Below are positions 32,652-41,299 of a stretch of DNA of 64,000 nucleotides, piece by piece; the first letter of the stretch is position 1, and every line of letters starts with the position of its first letter. Under the pieces are notes generated by a model. It saw only the letters and a list, made by a program, of their open reading frames with translations. It was not told the origin of the DNA and made no database searches. This DNA comes from Deinococcus actinosclerus (GTDB taxonomy: Bacteria > Deinococcota > Deinococci > Deinococcales > Deinococcaceae), in NCBI RefSeq assembly GCF_001507665.1, contig NZ_CP013910.1:2913501-2977500 (forward strand). The letters are read 5' to 3'. A program made the position numbers and the translations under genes.

Positions 32652-33631
32652 GCTTTCCTCCGGGAGAACTGGTCGGTGGCGACCGCCAGGATGATCAGGA
32701 TGCCGGTGATGAGGTTCTGGTACACGCTGTCCAGGCCCATGAACGTCAGGCCCGAGCGGAACACGCCGACGATCAGCACGCCGACCAGGGTCCCCAGCAC
32801 GTTGCCGCGCCCGCCGAAGAGGCTGGTGCCGCCAATGACGACGGCGGTGATGCTTTCGAGGTTCTCGGTGGTGCCCGCCTCGGGGGAGGCGCCGCCGATG
32901 CGTTCCAGCAGCAGCAGGGCCGCCACGCCGTACAGCACGCCCGCGAACGTATACACGCTGAGCAGCAGGCGGCTGGTGTTGATGCCGCTCAGGCGCACCG
33001 CTTCCGGGTTGTTACCCAGCGCGTAGATGTGCCGGCCCGGCGCGGTGTAGTTGAGAAAGAGCCACGTCAGGATGAACAGCGCCACCATCAGCAGGCTGCC
33101 GTACGTGAACGGCGTGCCGAACACCGTGAAACGCTGCGCGAGGAACGTCAGGCCGTCGGCGGGCATGGGGACGCTGGTCGCCTTCGAGTAGATCTTCACG
33201 GCGGCGAACACGATGGAGTACATGCCGAGCGTCACGATGAACGGCGGCAGTTTCCACTTCGTGATGAGCAGGCCGTTGGCCCAGCCGACGAACGCGCCGA
33301 CCGCGAAGCCCGCCAGGATCGCCAGCGGGACGGGTACGCCCTGCTCGACGGCCAGTTTGCCGATCACCATGCTGCTCAGGGCCATGATCATCCCGCAGCT
33401 CAGGTCGATCCCGGCGGTCAGGACGATCAGCGTCTGCGCGATGGCGATCACGCCCACGAACGACGCCTGCTGCAGGATCAGGCTGAAGGTGCCCAGCGTC
33501 AGGAACCGGTCGGACTGGAAGGTGAAGAACAGGCAGGCGATCAGCAGGGCGATCAGCGGGCCCAGGGTGCTGAGGTTCGGCAGCTGGAAGCGCCGCCCGG
33601 GCGTGGTGGTGGTGGGTTGCGTCATGCTCAT
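32648..33631 (-). CDS. Sugar ABC transporter permease (FrcC/RbsC-like)
   Basis: The 327-residue membrane protein has about ten helices and the family motif LTAGIDLSCGMIMALSS in the middle. Further hallmarks are ALGNNPEAVRLSGINTSR, the EAA-type cytoplasmic loop, and ITAVVIGGTSLFGGRGNVLGT. It belongs to the ribose/fructose/xylose permease family. It forms a homodimer with the ATPase. An in-frame ATG at 33625 is also possible. A hairpin at 33653-33695 separates it from the binding-protein gene. Confidence 0.9.
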   Translation of the reverse strand: MSMTQPTTTTPGRRFQLPNLSTLGPLIALLIACLFFTFQSDRFLTLGTFSLILQQASFVGVIAIAQTLIVLTAGIDLSCGMIMALSSMVIGKLAVEQGVPVPLAILAGFAVGAFVGWANGLLITKWKLPPFIVTLGMYSIVFAAVKIYSKATSVPMPADGLTFLAQRFTVFGTPFTYGSLLMVALFILTWLFLNYTAPGRHIYALGNNPEAVRLSGINTSRLLLSVYTFAGVLYGVAALLLLERIGGASPEAGTTENLESITAVVIGGTSLFGGRGNVLGTLVGVLIVGVFRSGLTFMGLDSVYQNLITGILIILAVATDQFSRRKA

Positions 33632-33652
33632 GGGTCTCCCCGGTTCAAGTGG

Positions 33653-33695
33653 TTCGCCACGGCGCGCGGCTCAGAGGGGCGCGGGCCGTGGCGAA
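33653..33695 (-). other. Intercistronic hairpin between binding protein and permease genes
   Basis: An 11-bp perfect stem (ttcgccacggc / gccgtggcgaa) with a 21-nt loop lies in the 119-nt gap. In transporter operons such a hairpin commonly protects the binding-protein mRNA and lowers downstream expression; that role is inferred. Confidence 0.55.
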
Positions 33696-33750
33696 GGGGT
33701 GGTGAGGGTGGGGGGCGGGCCGGGTCAGCCGCGCCGCTCAGCGCCTGGGT

Positions 33751-34758
33751 TTACTGGCCCCAGCAGTTGGCGAGGCCGAACTTGCCGTTCTGGCTCTTCA
33801 CGCCGCTCATGGCCTTGTTGGTGATCAGGGTGACGCCGGTGTCGGTGTAGCCGCTGACCTTCTTGCCGGTCTTGGCGTAGGTCACGCCCGCCGCGACGCC
33901 CATGCTGGCCATCTTCAGGGGGTACTGCTGGCTGGTCGCGCCGATCACGCCACCCTCGACGTTGCGCACGCCGGCGCAGCCGCCGTCCACGGACACGATC
34001 AGGACGTCCTTCTCCTTCCCGGCGGCCTTCAGCGCCTGGTACGCCCCGGCGGCGGCAGGTTCGTTGATGGTGTACACGACATTGATGTCGGGGTTCTTCT
34101 GGAGGCAGTTCTCCATGGCGGTCTGGCCCTTGGTCTGGTCCCCGAAGGAGTCCTGGGCGCAGGCGACGCTGGTGTTCACGAGGTCCTTGGTGCTGGCGGT
34201 GATGCCCTTGATGCCGAAGCCCGCCAGGAAGCCGTTGTGCCGCGCGATGCCCACCGGGTGGCCGGGGAACAGGTCGAGGGTGGCGATCACGGGTTTCTTG
34301 GTGCCCATGGCCTTCTTGGCCCACTGGCCGATCAGGATGCCGGCCTGGTAGTTGTTCGTGGCGAACAGGGCGTCCACGGCGCTGGCGGGTTCGGTGGGGC
34401 TGTCCAGCGCGATGACCATGACGCCAGCGGCGCGGGCCTTGGCGATGGCGGGCACGATGGCCTTGGAGTCGCTGGGGGTGATCAGGATGGTCTTGGCGCC
34501 GGCGGCGACCATGTTCTCGATGGCGGCGACCTGTCCGGCGTTGTCGCCGTCGGCCTTCCCAGCGGCGGTCAGGAGTTTGGCGCCCAGGCGGGTGGCTTCC
34601 TTCTGCGCGCCCTCTTTCATCTTCACGAAGAAGGGGTTGGTCTCGGTCTTGGTGATCAGGCCGATGATGGGCTGGGCGCTGCTCTGGGCCTGGACGACGC
34701 CCAGGCTGAGGCTGGCGGCGAGGGCGGTCAGGGCGGCACTGGCAATCACTTTACGCAT
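33751..34758 (-). CDS. Sugar-binding periplasmic protein of ABC transporter (FrcB-like)
   Basis: The 335-residue protein has a signal peptide cut after VVQAQS. It follows the class B periplasmic-binding fold: IGLITKTETNPFFVKMKEGAQKEA, NMVAAGAKTILITPSDSKA and VYTINEPAAAGAYQALKAAG. The mature part has four cysteines, two in VACAQDS/ENCLQ and one each in GGCAGV and ANCWGQ, possibly paired. It should capture the sugar for the FrcC/FrcA-like pair. The start overlaps the end of the regulator gene by 13 nt, so regulator and transporter are one transcript. Confidence 0.9.
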   Translation of the reverse strand: MRKVIASAALTALAASLSLGVVQAQSSAQPIIGLITKTETNPFFVKMKEGAQKEATRLGAKLLTAAGKADGDNAGQVAAIENMVAAGAKTILITPSDSKAIVPAIAKARAAGVMVIALDSPTEPASAVDALFATNNYQAGILIGQWAKKAMGTKKPVIATLDLFPGHPVGIARHNGFLAGFGIKGITASTKDLVNTSVACAQDSFGDQTKGQTAMENCLQKNPDINVVYTINEPAAAGAYQALKAAGKEKDVLIVSVDGGCAGVRNVEGGVIGATSQQYPLKMASMGVAAGVTYAKTGKKVSGYTDTGVTLITNKAMSGVKSQNGKFGLANCWGQ

Positions 34759-35813
34759 GGTGGTTCCTCCGGGGTGGGGGCGGCTGAGGGCTGGGGGTGG
34801 GGGGCGGGCGTGAGGGGTGGGCTGGTGGAGTGGCGGACGATCAGGGTGGTGGAGAGCTGGATGTGCAGCGGCGGCCCATCGCGCGGATGCCGCAGCTGGT
34901 GGATGAGCTGCTCGGCGGCCTGCAGGCCCAGGTCGTAGGTGGGCTGCGCGACGACCGTCAGGGGGGGGTTCATGGTCTGGGCCCAGCGGCTGTCGTCGAA
35001 GCCGACGATGCTGAGGTCCGCCGGGATGCGCAGGTTCAGGGCGCGGGCGGCCAGGACGGCGCCGACGGTCATCTCGTTGTTGCCGATGAACAGCGCGGTG
35101 GGGCGGCGGTGTTCGGGGAGGGTCAGCAGGCGCGTGGCGGCGCGGTGACCGTCGTCCTCGCGGTGGTTGCCGGGCAGCACCAGGGCCGGGTCGTAGGTGA
35201 GGCCGGCGGCTTCCAGCGCGGCGCGGTAGGCGTCGTGGCGCTGGGTGGCGGTGCTGATGTCCTGCTGCCCGACGATCATGCCGATGCGCGTATGGCCCAG
35301 GCCGATGAGGTGGCGGGTGGCGGCCTCAGCGCCGGCGGTGTTGTCGGCGGTGACGGTGGTGACCTCCGGGTTGCCGGTCACGCGGTCAAGTTCGACGACG
35401 GGCACCCCGGACAGCGCCTGGAGGTTCTGGCGGGCGCCGCTGGTGGGCACGATGATCAGGCCCTGGGGCAGGTGGCCGCGCAGGGTCTCGACGGCGCGGC
35501 GTTCCTTGGCGGGGTCCTCGTCGCTGTTGAACAGGAAGGCGGTGTAGCCGTGGCGGTCGGCGGCGTCCTGGATGCCCTTGGCGAGCTGCGCGTGGAAGGG
35601 GTTGAGTATGTCGGTGACGATCACGCCGATGGTGCGGGTCTCGCCCTGGCGCAGGCTGCGGGCGATCACGTTGGGCTGGTAGCCGAGTTCGCGGGCGGCG
35701 TTCAGGACGCGTTCGCGGGTGGTGGCGGCGACCATGTCCGGGCGGGTCAGGGCGCGGGAGGCGGTGGCGGTACTGACCTGGGCGAGCTGGGCGACATCCT
35801 GAATACTGGCCAT
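34746..35813 (-). CDS. LacI-family transcriptional regulator of the sugar transporter
   Basis: The 355-residue protein has the LacI helix-turn-helix SIQDVAQLAQVSTATASRAL and hinge-helix NVIARSLR at residues 1-60, then a periplasmic-binding-like sensor domain (about 60-330) with IGVIVTDILNPF and SIVGFDDSRWAQTMNPPL. The last 25 residues are a Pro-rich tail. The regulator heads the operon, and the start codon itself lies at the edge of a consensus LacI-type operator; a second copy lies 78 bp upstream. Autoregulation and sugar-dependent release are therefore expected. Confidence 0.93.
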   Translation of the reverse strand: MASIQDVAQLAQVSTATASRALTRPDMVAATTRERVLNAARELGYQPNVIARSLRQGETRTIGVIVTDILNPFHAQLAKGIQDAADRHGYTAFLFNSDEDPAKERRAVETLRGHLPQGLIIVPTSGARQNLQALSGVPVVELDRVTGNPEVTTVTADNTAGAEAATRHLIGLGHTRIGMIVGQQDISTATQRHDAYRAALEAAGLTYDPALVLPGNHREDDGHRAATRLLTLPEHRRPTALFIGNNEMTVGAVLAARALNLRIPADLSIVGFDDSRWAQTMNPPLTVVAQPTYDLGLQAAEQLIHQLRHPRDGPPLHIQLSTTLIVRHSTSPPLTPAPHPQPSAAPTPEEPPCVK

Positions 35814-35826
35814 GAAATCGATTACA
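35813..35826. promoter_or_regulatory. LacI-type operator adjoining the regulator start
   Basis: TGAAATCGATTACA fits the LacI-family palindrome TGNAANCGNTTNCA at every fixed position. It overlaps the first base of the regulator's start codon and lies downstream of any promoter for the operon. Confidence 0.7.
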
Positions 35827-35890
35827 CCTCCCTGCGGCAGGAGTGGGGTTGAGGTTGAGCTATGGGACTTCCCAGACGCGGAAGTCGGGT

Positions 35891-35904
35891 TGCAAACGAT
35901 TACA
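35891..35904. promoter_or_regulatory. LacI-type operator upstream of the sugar operon
   Basis: TGCAAACGATTACA is a second perfect match to TGNAANCGNTTNCA, with the same ATTACA half. Centre-to-centre distance to the first copy is 78 bp, suited to DNA looping by a tetramer or to two dimers. Confidence 0.7.
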
Positions 35905-36154
35905 TTGAGGTGCTGTCAGTGTGCGCGCCGCCCACGCCCCTGTCAATCCCCCGCCCCCACCGCACCCCGGTCTTCAACCCGGTTCAAGAATCCGGGCCGG
36001 TCATCGCCGGCCCCCGCCCTGATCACGGCCCGATCATGCCCCCTCTGCTGAACTGCACCCAGTCAGCACCAGCACCCAGCCAGACCGGCCCCCGCGCAAC
36101 GCTCCCGCAACGCCCCCCCCGTTTCAATAGCCGCATCACCCCAGGAGGTTCACC
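35905..36154. other. Intergenic region without a recognised gene
   Basis: Between the operators and the protease gene the sequence is C-rich with no open frame of coding character. It contains the AGGAGG ribosome-binding site of the protease gene just before 36155. A promoter for that gene was not recognised. Confidence 0.5.
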
Positions 36155-37777
36155 ATGAACGCACGCCCCACTGTCCTGCTCAGCGCCGCCCTCCTCAGCA
36201 CCGCCCTGTGCGGCGCGCAGGCGCAGACCACCGTCAATTTCCAGAACGTCCTGCTGCAACCCGTCCAGATCTCGAACCTCAACCTGAACGTCCTGCGCGT
36301 CCCGCAGGTCCAGTTCCAGCAGGTACTCCAGAGCCCGAACGCCCTGCCCCTCAACCTCCAGGACCTGCCCGCCCGCCTCCAGGCCCGCGACGCCGAGATC
36401 AGCCGCAGCCTCACGCTCGTGCAGGGCCTCCAGGACCGTGCGGACCTGCGCGCCGACATCGCCCGCGCCACCCTGGCCCTCCCGCGCGGCCTGACCGTCC
36501 CCGCCAGCGTCAAACTCCGCACCGGGGAAGTCAAACCCGTGCTGCTGTACGGCCAGGACACCGTCGCCCTGAGCGTCGCGCAGGCCGAGGCAGCCGCCGC
36601 GGGCAACCGCGCCGCCATCCTGCAGTCCTTCGGCCTGAGCGACCAGAACCCCGTCCCGCGCGAATTCCTGGCGCCCGAATCCATCCGCACGCTGAACGTC
36701 GCCCCGAATGTCCGCATCACCACGCCCATCCTGAACATCATCAACAAGACCACGCCCCCCACACCCTCCCAGCCGCAGGATGAACTGGGCGGCGGCTTCG
36801 TGAACAACCCCGCCGACGGCGCGTGCCGGTTCACGCCCACCAACGCGCTGTTCAGCCAGATGCGCGGCAACGCCATCAACCAGATCACCACCATCAAGGA
36901 TCAGGGCGGACGGGGCACCTGCATGGCCTTCGCATACGTCTCGGCGCTGGAAAGCCTGATCGCCCGCCGCACGAGGAGTGCCTTCAACCTCTCCGAGCAG
37001 TACGCGTACTACTGGCTGCGCGGCGACGACGGCGTGCTGGGCGACGGCGCCGGCTGGGGCGACTTCAACGACATCATCGGCAAGCAGCGCATGATCCCCA
37101 CCGAGGTCCGCTGGAAGTACAACCCCTCCCGCAGCCGCGTCCGCATCCCCGCCGACGACACCAAACCCATCACGGAATTCAAGAACTCCTGCCTGAACTA
37201 CGCCAACCAGGCGTGCAGCGACACCACCGCGCAGGCCCAGCTCGTCTGCCAGGGCGGCACGAACACCTGCGCGTGGAAACCCGAATGGGACATCGCCCCG
37301 AACGCCGCGTTCAACTTCCGCGCCACGCAGGGCACCGAGGTCTGGGTGGCCCTCGCCAGCAACGCCTTGGGCAGCGGCGACGCCGCCCGCGCCTACCGCC
37401 GCGCCCTGCTGCGCCAGATGATCGACCGCGGCGACCAGCTCATCCTGGGCTTCAACGTGGACCCCGCCTTCGACGCCATCGGCGCCACCGGACTGCCCAA
37501 CCTGAACCTGATGGGCGGCAAGGTCCGTGGGGGGCACGCCGTCCATGTCGTCGGGTACGTCACCACCGGCATGCAGACCTACGATGCGAAGATCGCCGGG
37601 CTGGTGAATGTGAAGCTCTCCCTGCCCACCGGGTACTTCGTGATCAAGAACTCCTGGAGCTGCGGCTTCGGCGACGGCGGCTACGCCTACCTGCCCGACA
37701 GCTTCATGGACCGGGAAGTGTACGGCGTGTACAACATCCCCGCGAACGCCGTCGCCAGCGACATGGCCGGATTCTGA
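36155..37777 (+). CDS. Secreted C1 (papain-like) cysteine protease
   Basis: The 540-residue protein has a signal peptide (ALCGAQAQ), a prodomain-like N-terminal region of about 220 residues and a C1 catalytic domain. Catalytic residues are Cys256 in KDQGGRGTCMAFAYVSALE, His461 in GGHAVHVVGYV and Asn499 in FVIKNSWSCGFGDGGYAYLP. The glutamine of the oxyanion hole is in KDQGG. Four extra cysteines around 345-370 (SCLNYANQACS, QGGTNTCAW) may form disulfides. It should be a secreted protease; autoprocessing of the long N-terminus is likely. AGGAGG precedes the ATG. Confidence 0.92.
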   Translation: MNARPTVLLSAALLSTALCGAQAQTTVNFQNVLLQPVQISNLNLNVLRVPQVQFQQVLQSPNALPLNLQDLPARLQARDAEISRSLTLVQGLQDRADLRADIARATLALPRGLTVPASVKLRTGEVKPVLLYGQDTVALSVAQAEAAAAGNRAAILQSFGLSDQNPVPREFLAPESIRTLNVAPNVRITTPILNIINKTTPPTPSQPQDELGGGFVNNPADGACRFTPTNALFSQMRGNAINQITTIKDQGGRGTCMAFAYVSALESLIARRTRSAFNLSEQYAYYWLRGDDGVLGDGAGWGDFNDIIGKQRMIPTEVRWKYNPSRSRVRIPADDTKPITEFKNSCLNYANQACSDTTAQAQLVCQGGTNTCAWKPEWDIAPNAAFNFRATQGTEVWVALASNALGSGDAARAYRRALLRQMIDRGDQLILGFNVDPAFDAIGATGLPNLNLMGGKVRGGHAVHVVGYVTTGMQTYDAKIAGLVNVKLSLPTGYFVIKNSWSCGFGDGGYAYLPDSFMDREVYGVYNIPANAVASDMAGF

Positions 37778-37791
37778 CCAGACAAGGAAAG

Positions 37792-37822
37792 GGGGGCCGC
37801 AGCCAGTCGCGCTGCGGCCCCC
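37792..37822. terminator. Bidirectional terminator between convergent genes
   Basis: A perfect 12-bp stem (gggggccgcagc / gctgcggccccc) with a 7-nt loop sits between the protease gene and the convergent membrane-protein gene. Confidence 0.75.
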
Positions 37823-37834
37823 TCTGCTGGCGGG

Positions 37835-38776
37835 TTACGCGCCTGCCAGCGCGCCCTCAGGGGCGGACATCACGTCCGGCTGCGGGGGGGCCGCGCCCTG
37901 GCTCAGCTGGGTCAGCTCCGCCTGGGTCAGCAGTCCGCTGAGCAGTTCCTTCTCCTCGCGTTTCGTCTCACCTTTCTTCTTGGGATCCTCGATCTGATCG
38001 ACGTGGTGCAGCTGAACGTACACGTTTCCGGGATCGCCGCTCTGCCAGACACTCAGTTCCAGGCGGGGCGTGGGCAGGTCTGCGGTGGTCAGCAGCGCGG
38101 CGGCCACGTCCCACTGCCCGGCCTTCAGGGCCGCCTGGAGGGCCTCGCCGTCCGCGGCGGTGGCCCGCAGGGGTGCGCCCTGCCGCGCGTACCAGCGGCC
38201 CGTGGCGGCGTTGAAGGGCTCCCGGGCGGCACCCACGGCTCCACCGACGCAGAACAGGGCGATCAGGCCGGTCTCGACCAGCAGGTAGATCCAGTACCCG
38301 GTCCCGCTGATGCCGACGCCACCGATGCCGAACTTGCTGAGTTTGATGCCCTGCTGCGCCTCGAACTTCAGGTAGCCAGGGAAGCCGGTTGCGCCGACCT
38401 CCTGCTGCAGGAAGACGTTGCCCAGCTGCCCGACCAGTTTGGGGTCGCTCGCGCCGAGTTCCTGCGCGACTGCCGCCTTGAAGTCGAACTGGTACGACAG
38501 GGCGTGGTAGGTGCCCTCGACCGCGACGGCGCTCAGCAGGCCGATCAGTCCTGCGACGAGTGGGTTGCGCAGGCGGCCCGCCGTGATGCCCGCCGACAGC
38601 GCGATGGCGACCAGGAAGGCCGCGCCCACCGGGAAGAGGATGATCAGATAGAAATGCAGGAAATGCTCGACGCTGAACAGGATGCCGCCTGCCACGGCGC
38701 TGGCGAGCAGGCCGTAGAGCAGGGTGGTCAGGATGCCGGGGAGCGGGGCGGCGCGGTCGGACTGGTAGGTTCGCAT
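37835..38776 (-). CDS. Membrane protein of unknown function
   Basis: The 313-residue protein has about five hydrophobic segments in its first 190 residues (for example ILTTLLYGLLASAVAGGILF and YWIYLLVETGLIALFCVGG) and a soluble C-terminal part of about 120 residues with a charged stretch DPKKKGETKREEKELLSG. The N-terminal helices come in repeats like a small tetraspanning protein. No known domain is recognised. It is transcribed alone. Confidence 0.7.
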   Translation of the reverse strand: MRTYQSDRAAPLPGILTTLLYGLLASAVAGGILFSVEHFLHFYLIILFPVGAAFLVAIALSAGITAGRLRNPLVAGLIGLLSAVAVEGTYHALSYQFDFKAAVAQELGASDPKLVGQLGNVFLQQEVGATGFPGYLKFEAQQGIKLSKFGIGGVGISGTGYWIYLLVETGLIALFCVGGAVGAAREPFNAATGRWYARQGAPLRATAADGEALQAALKAGQWDVAAALLTTADLPTPRLELSVWQSGDPGNVYVQLHHVDQIEDPKKKGETKREEKELLSGLLTQAELTQLSQGAAPPQPDVMSAPEGALAGA

Positions 38777-38914
38777 GGGGTCTCCGGGGTGCAGCGGGGT
38801 CGCCGCTGTGGTTTCCGGAGCACTCTATCCAGACCTGAGAAAACGATGTGCCTCACATGAGCGGATGGCGCCCAGGCGGCTATCCAGCCTTCATGTCAGT
38901 CGGGCGACATCCAG

Positions 38915-38940
38915 AAAAAACCCCTCACGGCGGAGGGGTT
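38915..38940 (-). terminator. Rho-independent terminator of glmS
   Basis: On the minus strand an 8-bp stem (aacccctc / gaggggtt) with a 6-nt loop is followed by six T, just past the glmS stop. Confidence 0.88.
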
Positions 38941-38959
38941 GATCCGGACAGGAAGGTCG

Positions 38960-40780
38960 TTACTCGACGGTGACGCTCTTGGCGAGGTTGCGGGGTTTGT
39001 CCACGTCCTTACCCAGCGCGGTGGCGGTGAAGTACGCCAGCAGCTGCATGGCGACGGCGTTCACGACGGGGCTGACCATCTCGTGGGCGCGGGGGACGTA
39101 GATGACGTCGTCGCCGTGGCGGGCGTTCTCGGTGTCGCCGTCACTGAGGAACAGGATGACCTTGCCGGCGCGGGCGCGGACTTCCTGCACGTTGCTGATG
39201 GTCTTTTCCAGCAGGCGGCTCTCGGTGGCGATCACGGCGACCGGCAGCTGCTCGTCGATCAGGGCGATGGGGCCGTGCTTCATCTCGCCCGCTGCGTACG
39301 CTTCGGCGTGGATGTAGCTGATCTCCTTGAGTTTCAGCGCGCCCTCGTAGGCAGTGGGGCTGTTCACGCCGCGCCCGAGGAACAGGTAGTCGCGGGCCAT
39401 GGCGTACTTCTCGGCGACTTCCTTGATGCGCGCCACGCGCTCGGGGGCGAGGGCGTCCTCGACGAGGCGGGGCAGTTCACGGGCGGCCTTCAGGAGCTCG
39501 GCGCCCTGCTCGGCACTCAGCGTGCCGCGCGCGCGGCCCAGCCACAGGGCCAGCATCAGGAACGCGCTGACCATGCTCGTGTACGCCTTGGTGCTGGCGA
39601 CGCCGATCTCGGGGCCCGCGTGGATGTACAGCGTGTCGTCCAGCTCGCGGGTCATGGAGGAGCCCTTGGCGTTGATCACGCCGAGGGTCTTCGCGCCAAA
39701 CTTCTTCGCCTCGCGCAGCGCCTCCAGGGTGTCGATGGTCTCGCCGCTCTGGGACACGACGATGGCCAGGGTGTGCTCGCTGACGAGGGGGTCGCGGTAG
39801 CGGTACTCGCTGGCGACGTCCACTTCCACGGGAATGCGGGCGAGCTGCTCGATGAGGTACTCGCCGACCAGACCGGCGTAGTAGGCGGTGCCGCACGCGA
39901 TGATGGAGATCCGCTTGAACGAGCCGGGGTCGAGGTCGATGTCGAGGTTCACCTCGCCGGTCTCGTCGTGCAGGCGGCCGATCAGGGTGTTGGTCAGCGC
40001 CTGGGGCTGCTCGTAGATCTCCTTGAGCATGTACGTGTCGTACCCGCCCTTCTCGGCGGCCTCGGCGTCCCACTCGATGTGCTCCACGGGGCGCTCCTGG
40101 GGGTTGCCAGCAAGGTCCATGACGCGGAAGCCGTCGTCGTTCAGGACGACCATGTCGCCGTCGTGCAGGAACACCATGTTGCGGGTGTAGGCCAGCAGGG
40201 CGGGCACGTCACTGGCGAGGAACATCTCGCCCTCACCGACGCCCATCACGAGCGGACTGACGGTGCGGGCCGCGACGATCTCGCGGTGGTCGACGTGCGT
40301 GACGACGATCCCGTACGCGCCGCGCACCTGCGCCAGCGCCGCGCGGACGGCCTCTTCGAGGTTGCCCGCGTAGGCTTCCTCGATCAGGTGGGCCAGCACC
40401 TCGCTGTCGGTCTCGCTCTTGAACTCGTGCCCGCGGCTCATCAGGCCTTCTTTCAGGGGCAGGTAGTTCTCAATGATGCCGTTGTGGATGATCACGATGC
40501 GGCCGTCCTCGGTGGCGTGCGGGTGCGCGTTCGTGTCGTTCGGCAGGCCGTGCGTGGCCCAGCGGGTGTGCCCGATGCCCAGCGAGCCGCCCATGGGCTG
40601 CCCCTCCAGCAGGGTGCTGAGGTTCTCGAGTTTCCCGGCCTTCTTCTTCACCTCGATCTGCGCGCCGTCATGGACCGCGATGCCCGCGCTGTCGTAGCCG
40701 CGGTATTCCAGTTTCGAGAGACCGGAGATGAGGACGTCCTGCGCCTGCCGGGGGCCGATGTATCCAACGATGCCGCACAT
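38960..40780 (-). CDS. glmS: Glutamine-fructose-6-phosphate aminotransferase GlmS
   Basis: The 606-residue protein starts MCGIVGYIGPRQAQDVLIS, with the N-terminal Cys nucleophile (Cys2) exposed after Met removal. The glutaminase half runs to about 240; two SIS sugar-isomerase domains follow with the glucosamine-6-P loop ACGTAYYAGLVGEY, SQSGETIDTLEALR and the C-terminal LAKSVTVE. It makes glucosamine-6-phosphate, the first step to peptidoglycan precursors. AAGGAG precedes the ATG. Its mRNA leader carries a glmS ribozyme candidate, so product feedback on the mRNA is expected. Confidence 0.97.
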   Translation of the reverse strand: MCGIVGYIGPRQAQDVLISGLSKLEYRGYDSAGIAVHDGAQIEVKKKAGKLENLSTLLEGQPMGGSLGIGHTRWATHGLPNDTNAHPHATEDGRIVIIHNGIIENYLPLKEGLMSRGHEFKSETDSEVLAHLIEEAYAGNLEEAVRAALAQVRGAYGIVVTHVDHREIVAARTVSPLVMGVGEGEMFLASDVPALLAYTRNMVFLHDGDMVVLNDDGFRVMDLAGNPQERPVEHIEWDAEAAEKGGYDTYMLKEIYEQPQALTNTLIGRLHDETGEVNLDIDLDPGSFKRISIIACGTAYYAGLVGEYLIEQLARIPVEVDVASEYRYRDPLVSEHTLAIVVSQSGETIDTLEALREAKKFGAKTLGVINAKGSSMTRELDDTLYIHAGPEIGVASTKAYTSMVSAFLMLALWLGRARGTLSAEQGAELLKAARELPRLVEDALAPERVARIKEVAEKYAMARDYLFLGRGVNSPTAYEGALKLKEISYIHAEAYAAGEMKHGPIALIDEQLPVAVIATESRLLEKTISNVQEVRARAGKVILFLSDGDTENARHGDDVIYVPRAHEMVSPVVNAVAMQLLAYFTATALGKDVDKPRNLAKSVTVE

Positions 40781-40884
40781 AGTGCTCCTTGTCGGGACGC
40801 GGCAGCGGTCGCGGGGTGGGGGCCGTGGGCTCCCGCCGCGCGCTGCGTGCGTCCTGTTCGCTGGTGTCTGAGATGTGGGTGCAT

Positions 40885-41066
40885 GGTTCCCGGCTTTATG
40901 TCCGTGTCGCCACGGGGGTTATGGTCGGGATTCACGCCCTGGATTCCGTGCTGGAACCGCCGGGCGCCGGGTAGGCCGTGCATGCTGGCCTGGAAGCATC
41001 CGCAGAAACTCGCTGACTTCCACCTCGTCTCCCCTGTCCCGCCTGGGCGGGCAGGGGCCTTGCGCT
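40885..41066 (-). ncRNA. glmS ribozyme/riboswitch (leader of glmS), borders approximate
   Basis: On the minus strand, the conserved pieces of the glmS ribozyme appear in order: the cleavage region A|GCGC (41066/41065), a stem GCCCCTG with CAGGGG capped by CCCGCC/GGCGGG, then GACGAGGTGGAAG (41029-41017), GCGGATGCTTCC (41003-40992) and, near the 3' end, ACATAAAGCCGGG in place of the usual A-rich ACAAGG element. This agrees with the Bacillus consensus core GACGAAGGUGGAG and GCGGAUGCUCC. The RNA should self-cleave when glucosamine-6-phosphate binds, lowering glmS expression. The call rests on alignment by eye to a remembered consensus. Confidence 0.8.
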
Positions 41067-41110
41067 GCCCTGTTTCGTGTGAACCGGACACCAAATCGGT
41101 CCACCCGCGC

Positions 41111-41116
41111 AGCATA
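41111..41116 (-). promoter_or_regulatory. -10 box TATGCT of glmS
   Basis: TATGCT on the minus strand lies about 45 nt upstream of the predicted ribozyme cleavage site, giving a short 5' extension before the ribozyme. No strong -35 is seen. Confidence 0.5.
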
Positions 41117-41135
41117 GCACCCACCCCCCGCCTCA

Positions 41136-41154
41136 CATGAGTACGCCACTCATG
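41136..41154. promoter_or_regulatory. Inverted repeat between glmS and the FmdB-like gene
   Basis: CATGAGT and ACTCATG are separated by 5 nt. The palindrome lies just upstream of the glmS -10 box, in a position where a regulator could act. The rest of the gap to 41299 holds no gene. Confidence 0.35.
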
Positions 41155-41299
41155 CCCTGATCAGGCGGCGCCCACCCGGAGTGGGGGGCACGCTGAAAGA
41201 AACGCTTGAGCGACCTTACATCCGCCGCTGGCGGCAGTTGCTAGGATGAGCCCCGCGCCCCACTGCTTTCCGCGCGGGGCCCACACGAGGTTGAGAGTC

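Noticed and set aside
40648..41149. Reverse-strand frames upstream of glmS as small genes
   Set aside because: They run through the glmS ribozyme candidate and lack coding signs or ribosome-binding sites.
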